This document shows, piece by piece, positions 17,312-23,088 of a DNA stretch of 32,830 bases. Numbering within the stretch: position 1 is the stretch's first letter; the number at the start of each line of letters is the position of its first letter. The stretch comes from an uncultured Eubacteriales bacterium (GTDB taxonomy: Bacteria; Bacillota; Clostridia; Christensenellales; CAG-138). The translations under genes were made by a program, and so were the position numbers. Below the pieces are notes generated by a model. It was not told the DNA's origin. It saw only the letters and a list, made by a program, of their open reading frames with translations, and searched no databases. The stretch spans positions 1 through 32,830 of the forward strand of contig UQWD01000021.1 of assembly GCA_900544555.1 (NCBI GenBank), given 5' to 3'.

Positions 17312-17340
17312 CCGCTCCCCTCGCGGGGAGCGGTTTTTTT
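17312..17340 (+). terminator. Strong intrinsic terminator identical in core to the CRISPR repeat palindrome
   Basis: CCGCTCCCC (17312-17320), loop TCGC, and GGGGAGCGG (17325-17333) form a perfect 9-bp stem followed by seven T. The core CGCTCCCCTCGCGGGGAGCG is base-for-base the palindrome inside the CRISPR repeats 640 bp downstream. It is about 140 bp after the amidase gene and is the best terminator for it. An outer inverted repeat, GTGCGTCCT (17301-17309) and AGGACGCAC (17354-17362), brackets it. Confidence 0.8.
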
Positions 17341-17383
17341 AAAAGATGCGGCTAGGACGCACCGCTTAGAGGTTTTCGGCCAC

Positions 17384-17406
17384 TCCCCTCGCGGGAGCAT
17401 TTTTTT
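17384..17406 (+). terminator. Second terminator-like hairpin, also repeat-like
   Basis: CTCCC (17384-17388) and GGGAG (17393-17397) pair around a short loop, then CATTTTTTT. The string ACTCCCCTCGCGGGAG is a shortened version of the CRISPR repeat palindrome. It may back up the first terminator. Confidence 0.6.
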
Positions 17407-17800
17407 AAAACAACAATTGCATTCGTCATTACACAAGTCATACTGATATGAAAGGGAGTTAGTGAGATAATCTGACAGGCCACAATGGAGAAAAGTTATC
17501 AAGCCGCAAATTTGTTTTTGCCAGCAAAGCTGCATGAGTTGATGTTGCGGCAGGCGACCAGTGACTATGTATCTTACTTTGATTCGCCCGCTCCAGCTTA
17601 GGGTGAGAGGGTATGAGGCTTTGCGGGAGCAGGAGCCGGCTTGTTAATGCCGTTGGGGAGTTGGATATGTTGGGTATAGCTGCCGACGAAGCGTATATCG
17701 CATAACAGTATACGAGAGCAGCGCCGTTTAAAGGGGCGGGCGGCGTGATAAGGTCGGCGTACAATTATTAACATTTTGTATAGCAGCACAGGTCATTCTA
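17407..17800. other. Gap without a supported gene
   Basis: No convincing gene. A 38-codon frame at 17485-17601 (plus strand) reads like protein in part but has no ribosome binding site. Minus-strand frames across 17459-17789 are low in quality. The stretch may be decayed coding DNA between the amidase terminators and the first CRISPR leader. Confidence 0.4.
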
Positions 17801-17803
17801 TGA

Positions 17804-17953
17804 TACAATCCATGTAGTGCGAACCCAAGCAAACATAAAAACGCCGGAAGCTTCGCACCAGATTTCGGGCCATTTACAGGCTGACATATTCTGATAACGA
17901 TACGATAATACGATATTTTGTGGAGTATGCATGCTTAAACACAAGATGTCGCA
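17804..17953 (+). promoter_or_regulatory. Leader of CRISPR array 1
   Basis: This 150-bp AT-rich leader starts with a -10-like TACAAT (17804-17809). It shares with leader 2 the strings AATCCATG, AGTGCGAACC, AAGCAAACATAAAAAC and, touching the first repeat, CACAAGATGTCGCA. GCGAA early in the leader can pair with TTCGC downstream, a weaker form of the GCGAACC/GGTTCGC pair in leader 2. Leaders drive array transcription and mark the end where new spacers enter. It fits type I-C leaders in general form. Confidence 0.75.
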
Positions 17954-18119
17954 GTCGCTCCCCTCGCGGGGAGCGTGGATTGAAATTTGCAGGACTGAGC
18001 GATGCGGACGAACCCCGCCGTCGCTCCCCTCGCGGGGAGCGTGGATTGAAATATGAATGAGAAAATGATGTCCGCTGTTTCGGAGGGTCGCTCCCCTCGC
18101 GGGGGGCGTGGATTGAAAT
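17954..18119 (+). CRISPR. CRISPR array 1, type I-C-like, 3 repeats and 2 spacers
   Basis: Three 33-bp repeats at 17954-17986, 18020-18052 and 18087-18119. Each begins GTCGCTCCCC, carries the palindromic stem, and ends GTGGATTGAAAT, the hallmark of the subtype I-C repeat family (5' handle-like ATTGAAAT at the end). Spacers are 33 and 34 bp. The third repeat has GGGGGG where the first two have GGGGAG, which keeps the stem through a G-U pair. No cas gene lies within the window. Confidence 0.92.
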
Positions 18120-18256
18120 AATCATGTTAACTGGGTTGCAAATCCAGCCTGTGACGGTGTTTAGATTTATATACTAAAGATTATAGCTAGACGTATAGCC
18201 GCCCCGCTCTTAATATGATAAAATAAATAACAGAATATGGTATAAGGAGTAAAATT

Positions 18257-18490
18257 ATGGAGTTAACGATATTACTCGTTTTACTTTATATTGTTGTTAA
18301 TTTAATCATCGGATGGCTCATGGAAAACGCGGCGGCCATGAAAGGCTATGGCAAAGAAGTACACGCATTTGTCGCATGCTTCTGGCTCAGTTTCCTTGGC
18401 TGTATTTATATCGCATCTTTGCCCGATAAAATTCAACAGGGGCAGAATCAGCGCATACTTGAGCTTTTAGAAAAGCAGGTGAGCCAATGA
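18257..18490 (+). CDS. Small two-helix membrane protein
   Basis: A 77-residue product with AAGGAG before its ATG. Two hydrophobic stretches (residues about 3-22 and 38-54) are separated by ENAAAMKGYGKEVHAF, and a charged helical tail (QNQRILELLEKQ) ends it. The KGY...FWL...ALPDK-like order (here KGYGKEVHAFVACFWLSFLGCIYIASLPDK in parts) is common in small Clostridia membrane proteins of unknown role. Its stop overlaps the ATG of the next gene by four bases (ATGA), so they are translationally coupled. The pair sits between CRISPR array 1 and an array remnant. Confidence 0.65.
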   Translation: MELTILLVLLYIVVNLIIGWLMENAAAMKGYGKEVHAFVACFWLSFLGCIYIASLPDKIQQGQNQRILELLEKQVSQ

Positions 18491-19182
18491 GAGTATGTCA
18501 AAGTTGTGGTAAAAACATATCGGAGTTTTCCAACGCTTGCCCTTATTGCGGGGTAGGGCAGAGCGCCCACAATCAAGGCGCTATCGTACAAGCTGATAAA
18601 AGCCAAGACCCAGCTACGTTAGATCATGGCCGGCTATCGAAATATAAACGGGGTTCCGTTGTTCTTGCGGTTATCTGCTTGTTGGTCGCATTGGGAGATA
18701 TAATTATACACATCATACTATCTAATGGATACGATTTAATTAGTTTAATTGGTTTATTCTCGCAAGTATTTTTATGCGTAGTTTTGTTTACTAATAAGAA
18801 AAACATGTGGCTGTTTTTGTCAATAGGTTTTTATTGTGCTATCGGCATATTTTTAAACTTACAAGATTTTTTTGTTGGCCTTAATTATGGATCGTTTTAT
18901 TCTACTAAGCTGTTCACCTTAATACCTGTGATAGCAAATATATTGCTTTTCGCAACATTATTTTACGGTGTAGAATCAGGGAGAAAAGCAAATAAGATTC
19001 TCTGTTGCGTTCCCTGTGCTCTCTTGGCATTCGACACATTGCTTTGGCTGCTGAATATGCCACTAAAATATTTTTGGTTAGGTATACCCTCGGTATTATT
19101 ATGTGTCGAATATTTCCTACTTCCTAGATGGGCATTGTGGTCACCGGCGAGCCAAACCACGAGCCAAACCACGAGCCGCTAG
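18487..19182 (+). CDS. Zinc-ribbon membrane protein
   Basis: A 231-residue product. The N terminus is a zinc ribbon with Cys4-x2-Cys7 and Cys18-x2-Cys21 (CQSCG and CPYCG). A polar stretch follows, then about five transmembrane helices (from about residue 55 to 225), and the tail ends in a repeated SQTTSQTTS. Such zinc-ribbon membrane proteins are common in Clostridia and have no assigned function. Start overlaps the upstream stop by four bases. A hairpin at 19211-19228 follows 28 bases after the stop. GC content is lower than in neighbouring genes, which fits horizontal gain. Confidence 0.7.
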   Translation: MRVCQSCGKNISEFSNACPYCGVGQSAHNQGAIVQADKSQDPATLDHGRLSKYKRGSVVLAVICLLVALGDIIIHIILSNGYDLISLIGLFSQVFLCVVLFTNKKNMWLFLSIGFYCAIGIFLNLQDFFVGLNYGSFYSTKLFTLIPVIANILLFATLFYGVESGRKANKILCCVPCALLAFDTLLWLLNMPLKYFWLGIPSVLLCVEYFLLPRWALWSPASQTTSQTTSR

Positions 19183-19210
19183 CTTTCTAAAAATATCATC
19201 ACCGTCACAT

Positions 19211-19228
19211 CTCATGCTTTCGCATGAG
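19211..19228 (+). terminator. Hairpin after the zinc-ribbon gene
   Basis: CTCATGC (19211-19217), loop TTTC, GCATGAG (19222-19228). Only a weak T-rich stretch follows (ACTATTTCTT), so this is a possible but not strong terminator. A second small stem, CCTCA-ATA-TGAGG, follows at about 19247-19259. Confidence 0.45.
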
Positions 19229-19275
19229 GTCAGACTATTTCTTCACCCTCAATATGAGGGGCGCACCTTTTCCAT

Positions 19276-19409
19276 GTCGCTCCCCTCGCGGGGAGCGTGG
19301 ATTGAAATCATGAAGTCGGCAAGCATACGGTCGTTGAGTTCCGTCGCTCCCCTCGCGGGGAGCGTGGATTTTTGCGGACGCTAAGAGCGTTGATTAGTCG
19401 CTCCCTCGC
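19276..19409 (+). CRISPR. Leaderless CRISPR remnant, two repeats and a decayed third
   Basis: A full repeat at 19276-19308, a 34-bp spacer, then a repeat at 19343-19370 that keeps 28 bases but has lost the GAAAT end. After 26 bp, GTCGCTCCCTCGC (19397-19409) looks like the first part of a third, decayed repeat. No leader precedes it: the upstream sequence is the 3' side of the zinc-ribbon gene. It is probably the old end of array 1, separated by the two-gene insert, or a leftover of another array. Confidence 0.8.
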
Positions 19410-19994
19410 ACTTCGCCAACCCTATACCTACCTATTCGGCCAACAAGAGGTATGGGAGAGGCGGCTAAGAGGAATGCGGGACGGCTTTGGAGGAAAATTG
19501 GGGTATCACACACGTAACTACTGACCAAGTCCCGTCCCGCTTTATCGCAAGCCCGCTGTAAAACCATCGGTTGAAGGAAATACGCGGGCAGAGCGAACTT
19601 AAATATGGCGGGATGGCTTTACGGCAGAACATGTACATATTAAGATATTGGAACGGCAATCCCGCCTATCGCCAAGCGCGTCGCTCTGCTGGGTAAGCGG
19701 CGCGGCGTGGCTTCGTTATATATGCGGGACGGCGGCTTAGTACGCCTAAGCAGTGGGAAACCGTCCCGCACTTCGCCAACCCTATACCTACCTATTCGGC
19801 TAACAAGAGGTATGGGAGAGGAGGCTAAAGAGGAATGCGGGACGGCTTAAGGGCATATTGAGGTATCACGCACGTTAATACAATAGATACCGTCCCGCAC
19901 TTCGTCAATCCGCTTGCCAATTTGGTTAACAGCAATGCGGATATGACGGCAGAATATATGCGGCGCGAACAAAATTACCTGTAAGGGTCGCGCC
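19407..19994. repeat. Tandem array of about five two-hairpin units
   Basis: Five units of 113-131 bp, each with a variable hairpin (H1) and a second hairpin (H2). H2 arms are GCGGGACGG/CCGTCCCGC at 19476-19484/19532-19540, 19724-19732/19761-19769 and 19837-19845/19890-19898; GGCGGGAT/ATCCCGCC at 19607-19614/19659-19666; and GGCGCGA/TCGCGCC at 19962-19968/19988-19994. H1 stems differ in sequence but pair each time: ATACCT/AGGTAT (units 1 and 4), GCCCGC/GCGGGC, CGCGTCGC/GCGGCGCG, ATCCGC/GCGGAT. H1 loops share a GGNTAA-like core, and a CGCCAA-like linker follows H2. Units 1 and 4 share an 81-bp block, 19407-19487 and 19767-19848, nearly identical. No ORF is supported. No known family was recognised. 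Confidence 0.75.
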
Positions 19995-21342
19995 AGTAGA
20001 CGACCTGGATCTCATCGTTAGCGCGGGCGATGTAAAGGAAAAGCTCTTTATCCATCTCCCACTTGTTCAGGAATGCCTTCACGCGGCCCTTGGTTTTGCC
20101 GCGGGCCTTCGGCGCGGCGGGGCGCGAACCCCTGAGCGCGCGGTAGGCCGGGTACTCATAATCCTCTTTAAAGTAACGGTTGAGCCTGTCGTCGAGATAT
20201 TTAAAGCCCGTATCCGCGCCGTTCGGATAATCCTTTTTAAACGATTCGCGCGTATACATATATATAAACAGGATGAACAGCAGGTCGAGCAGGAAGTTGG
20301 AAAGCGGTTCCTTAAATACGGACAGCAGCTCTTCCCCATCGCAATACCTGGGAACGTCAGGAAAGCACTTTTTCACAAACCGGGTAAGCGAGCTTTCCAA
20401 TTCATCTTGAAGAAAAAGCAAAGCGGTCAAGCCTATATTGTGATTTTTAACGTCGTTCAGCCCGGCGCGCAATGCTTGCGCGTAAATATTCGGGACGCCC
20501 GCATCGCGCGGCGAGGAAGCCCCGGGGCCGGGAGGCGTGATATGCGCGGAAGAATCCGTTTGAACCGCCTTCGCGGAAGTCGGAGAATCGGCCCCGGGGT
20601 GAGAGGAGAGCGAGCAAGTATTTTCAGCGTTTTTTGAACCGCGCGGCTGTGAGGCCGCGGGGTCTGCCGGAACGCCGTTATCAATTAAGGCGGATTCCGC
20701 AATTCTTGAATCTAAAATCCCGGGGCCGGGCGGAAGGATACGGGCATTGGTATCCTTTCCGCTTCCCTCCGATAAAGGCTGAGGCACGGCCCCGGGGCAG
20801 GAGGAAGCAATGGGCGTTTGCTCGGAGCAATCCGAAGCGGTCGGCGAAGGCGCGGGGTCTGCCGCCTCTTTGGGCGCTGCGTCACTATTAAGTACGGCTG
20901 AGGCATTTAATAAGGAAGCTTGCGCATCCCGCGGCGAAGAACCCCCCGGTTCAGGCGCAGCGCAGGTTGAGGGCGCAGCGGTATATATTTCAATTTCAGA
21001 ATCAAAACCTAAATCATTTTGTGAATCATCCGAACCGCACAAGCACGATTCTGGATAGAGCGGCGCATCCCACGGGACGCGCGTGGATAGGGGCAGCGGC
21101 AGGGCCGGGGGCCACATGCCGGCATGCCGGCTTAGGGTAAGAAAGTATTCATCCACATCCGGCATGATTTGATTGAACAGGGCGCGGAAGCTCTCCCGCC
21201 CACGGGGATCGTCCGCGTGCCAGGAAGCTTCAACAGCGGCGACTGCCGCGCTGTGTAGGCGCGACGGCGAAACGCCGTAGAGCATGGTTAACCTTTTGTA
21301 GATTTGGGTTAGCCGGTCGGAATGAGGGCGCGATAGGGACAT
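19975..21342 (-). CDS. Unrecognised protein with diverged tandem repeats
   Basis: The start at 21342 has GGGAGG ten bases upstream, better than the ATG at 21360. The product is about 455 residues. A helical N-terminal domain (to about 95; SDRLTQIYKRLTMLYGVS) is followed by a low-complexity Pro/Ala/Ser region (about 115-300) built of diverged repeats of about 70 residues, each ending in a PPGPG motif. A C-terminal domain (about 300-455) follows, with a hydrophobic FLLDLLFILFIYMY helix and a basic stretch (KARGKTKGRVKAF). No signal peptide, enzyme motif or known family is seen. Its 3' end overlaps the last hairpin of the tandem array and its start lies about 100 bp beyond a terminator-ended RNA candidate. 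A real gene by start signal and length; function unknown. Confidence 0.6.
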   Translation of the reverse strand: MSLSRPHSDRLTQIYKRLTMLYGVSPSRLHSAAVAAVEASWHADDPRGRESFRALFNQIMPDVDEYFLTLSRHAGMWPPALPLPLSTRVPWDAPLYPESCLCGSDDSQNDLGFDSEIEIYTAAPSTCAAPEPGGSSPRDAQASLLNASAVLNSDAAPKEAADPAPSPTASDCSEQTPIASSCPGAVPQPLSEGSGKDTNARILPPGPGILDSRIAESALIDNGVPADPAASQPRGSKNAENTCSLSSHPGADSPTSAKAVQTDSSAHITPPGPGASSPRDAGVPNIYAQALRAGLNDVKNHNIGLTALLFLQDELESSLTRFVKKCFPDVPRYCDGEELLSVFKEPLSNFLLDLLFILFIYMYTRESFKKDYPNGADTGFKYLDDRLNRYFKEDYEYPAYRALRGSRPAAPKARGKTKGRVKAFLNKWEMDKELFLYIARANDEIQVVYWRDPYR

Positions 21343-21442
21343 AATATATAAACCTCCCATGCGATATGGACGAGGGCCCCATGATTACCACGCCCGCCCC
21401 CCGTAAAGACGGGGAGCGAACGCGTAACCCGGAACCCTCTCT

Positions 21443-21496
21443 AAAACAAAACGCCGCGCAGGGGATGCGGGGAAAACCCCATAAACCCTACGCGGC
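21443..21496 (-). terminator. Strong intrinsic terminator of the RNA candidate
   Basis: On the minus strand GCCGCG (21491-21496) pairs with CGCGGC (21453-21458), an inner GGG pairs with CCC, and GGGG pairs with CCCC around a four-base loop (21473-21476). TTTTGTTTT (21443-21451) follows. It lies upstream of the start of the unrecognised gene, so it would end a separate upstream transcript or act as an attenuator. Confidence 0.75.
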
Positions 21497-21715
21497 ATTA
21501 ATTGCATGGAAAGCAATATCCGCTAGCCAACCGTTTAGACCATTTGACGGGCGGCGAAAATAATAAAGCAGAACCTACCGCTTGTAAAGCGGTATAACAA
21601 TGTGCTAAACTATACTCACCGCCGGGTTCGGTTTATCCGGTCGAGTAGGGTGGTTACTTCACCCGAAAGATAAGCCAGACGCGTGTTCCAGCACGCAGGC
21701 TTACCGGCGGTATTC
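21443..21715 (-). ncRNA. Candidate structured non-coding RNA
   Basis: On the minus strand a multi-branch domain is closed by ACCGCCGG/CCGGCGGT (21704-21711 with 21618-21625). It encloses a hairpin of AAGCC/GGCTT with GCGTG/CACGC (21672-21702), a hairpin GGGTG/CACCC (21648-21664) and a small CGG/CCG stem (21629-21639). Next come GTATA/TATAC (21592-21615), an alternative overlapping 8-bp hairpin TACCGCTT/AAGCGGTA (21576-21594), ATTGC/GCAAT near 21502-21518, and a strong terminator at the 3' end (21443-21496). No ORF fills the stretch. I do not recognise the family with certainty; raiA-type and other Clostridia RNAs were considered. Confidence 0.5.
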
Positions 21716-21775
21716 TATTTTAGATTGAGGGAACCGTCTCGTTCATCAATTCCTTACAAAATTCAAGCGTAAGAA

Positions 21776-21806
21776 ATTATAGGACGTCAGCCAATGTTCG
21801 GAGCAA
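21776..21806 (-). promoter_or_regulatory. Possible promoter of the RNA candidate
   Basis: On the minus strand TATAAT (21776-21781) is a perfect -10 box. TTGCTC (21801-21806) is the best -35 but with a 19-bp spacer, longer than ideal. A start near 21769 would give a transcript of about 325 bases ending at the terminator. Confidence 0.4.
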
Positions 21807-21912
21807 GCGATAGACTTTGTATATCCCGGACATAGCGCTTTTTGTGCCCGTTTCCGTTGAATAATTTAAGCATATGCTCATTATATCGGGGTTTTACCTT
21901 TAAAAAAGGCCG

Positions 21913-22374
21913 TTATCTATAATGCCCGCTTAATACCGCGTGCTGTAAAATATGCCCTTGCATTGCCTTTAGCAGCTTACGCTTTCTCGCCGTACCCGGT
22001 AAATCAATGATGCAATCGAGCGCATATATATTAAAATGATAAACATGCGACCAATTAAACGGGGGCTTGGGACCCTTGTACCCGTTTTTACCATACCCAA
22101 CTCCCTGTATTGCCCCATTTAATAATTCTACGCGTTCGCCATGAGGGATACAGCCCGGAATTACGGGAGCGGGAGGAAGGTTCCATATTACCCAATGATT
22201 ATACGCGGGAATAGGGTGCCCCATGTCGTCCATGATGATGGCAATGGATACGGTTTTTTTGCTTAATCCACTTAAAATCAACTCAGGCGAACAGTCTTTT
22301 CCGTATCCTGTGTTTTCAATAGGTATTAAACCCTTATCTTTAAAATTCGGTGAAGAAACCACCAGCTTTTCCAT
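21913..22374 (-). CDS. YbhB/YbcL family (PEBP, Raf-kinase-inhibitor-like) protein
   Basis: A 153-residue cytosolic protein with AAGGAG before the ATG. It shows the bacterial PEBP pattern: SPNFKDKGLIP at the N terminus, then CSPELILSGL, the ligand-pocket motif MDDMGHPIPAYNHWVIWNLPP (in place of the usual D-x-D-A-P...HW), then GVGYGKNGYKGPKPP and HVYHFNIYALD. The DAP triplet is altered to DMG, a departure from the family. Role in bacteria is not settled; members bind small anionic ligands. It is upstream of the RNA candidate and transcribed in the same direction. Confidence 0.88.
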   Translation of the reverse strand: MEKLVVSSPNFKDKGLIPIENTGYGKDCSPELILSGLSKKTVSIAIIMDDMGHPIPAYNHWVIWNLPPAPVIPGCIPHGERVELLNGAIQGVGYGKNGYKGPKPPFNWSHVYHFNIYALDCIIDLPGTARKRKLLKAMQGHILQHAVLSGHYR

Positions 22375-22533
22375 TGGGCGTCTCCTTAAATTACTTCGCC
22401 TTATTATTTATCCAAAGCGATGTTTATATTTTACCACTCATATAAAGTTATTGCCAGATGAACGCTAAGGACGATTTTGAGCCAGGTTCAAAACAAGCAT
22501 TGCGGATAACTGAGCGTTAAAAATCAACATCTC

Positions 22534-22566
22534 AATGGGGGCGAGAAAACGCCCCCATTATTATTT
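22534..22566 (+). terminator. Perfect 10-bp hairpin, terminator-like
   Basis: AATGGGGGCG (22534-22543), loop AGAAAA, CGCCCCCATT (22550-22559), followed by ATTATTT. It works best on the plus strand, but no plus-strand gene lies just upstream. It may protect or insulate the CRISPR 2 region. The rest of the 22375-22938 gap holds no gene that I can support. Confidence 0.6.
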
Positions 22567-22938
22567 GCTTTAAACCTTTCTACTCAGCATCAGCCGCCGC
22601 GCTTTCATCCTCACGCCTTATAGACAATTTGTGGGACTAAAGATTGAATTGCCCGCCCCACAATTTATGCCTTCATTGGCTGCTATTAAATGGAATAACG
22701 AGAATGTCTATCGCAAATAAGCAGTGCGAAAGCCAATTCCCTGCGAGTATAAGACATGTTTTATATACCATATAGAATTGGCTGTTTTAGGGCTGTTATG
22801 GGTTGGTGTGGTATAATGTTATATAGTATAATATAAGGGTTGTTTTGCGTTCAGAAGGTCAAGTCGCATCGCTGTTTTGGTATAGGGAGAAAAAATTATT
22901 GCATAGCCGTTTATATAGCGGCGCAATTCAATTTATGG

Positions 22939-23088
22939 TATAATCCATGCAGTGCGAACCGTAAGCAAACATAAAAACCCCTGTGGGTTCGCACCGGAAT
23001 ACGCACGATTTACAGCTATATCGTTGAACTATCAATGCGTAAAAACGATATCTTGTGGGATACGCATGCAAAAACACAAGATGTCGCA
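22939..23088 (+). promoter_or_regulatory. Leader of CRISPR array 2
   Basis: It begins with a perfect TATAAT (22939-22944), then the shared strings of leader 1 (AATCCATG, AGTGCGAACC, AAGCAAACATAAAAAC, CACAAGATGTCGCA next to repeat 1). GTGCGAACC and GGTTCGCAC form an inverted repeat inside the leader. At the -35 position both leaders have TAGC-G, not a canonical box, so an extended -10 or another sigma use is possible. Transcript would start about 140 bases before the first repeat. Confidence 0.8.

Noticed and set aside
17485..17601. A 38-codon ORF read as a remnant of a larger gene
   Set aside because: Resemblance to a known family (DUF1015) was too weak and required frameshifts; no ribosome binding site.
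19407..19994. Integron attC sites
   Set aside because: The arms do not show the attC core pattern with terminal GTT and AAC, no cassette ORFs lie between the units, and no integron integrase is present.
19407..21342. A type III toxin-antitoxin system, with the repeats as antitoxin RNA
   Set aside because: Type III antitoxin repeats are about 36 bp and lie upstream of a small toxin gene of about 170 residues. Here units are 113-131 bp, lie downstream, and the protein is 455 residues with a disordered centre.
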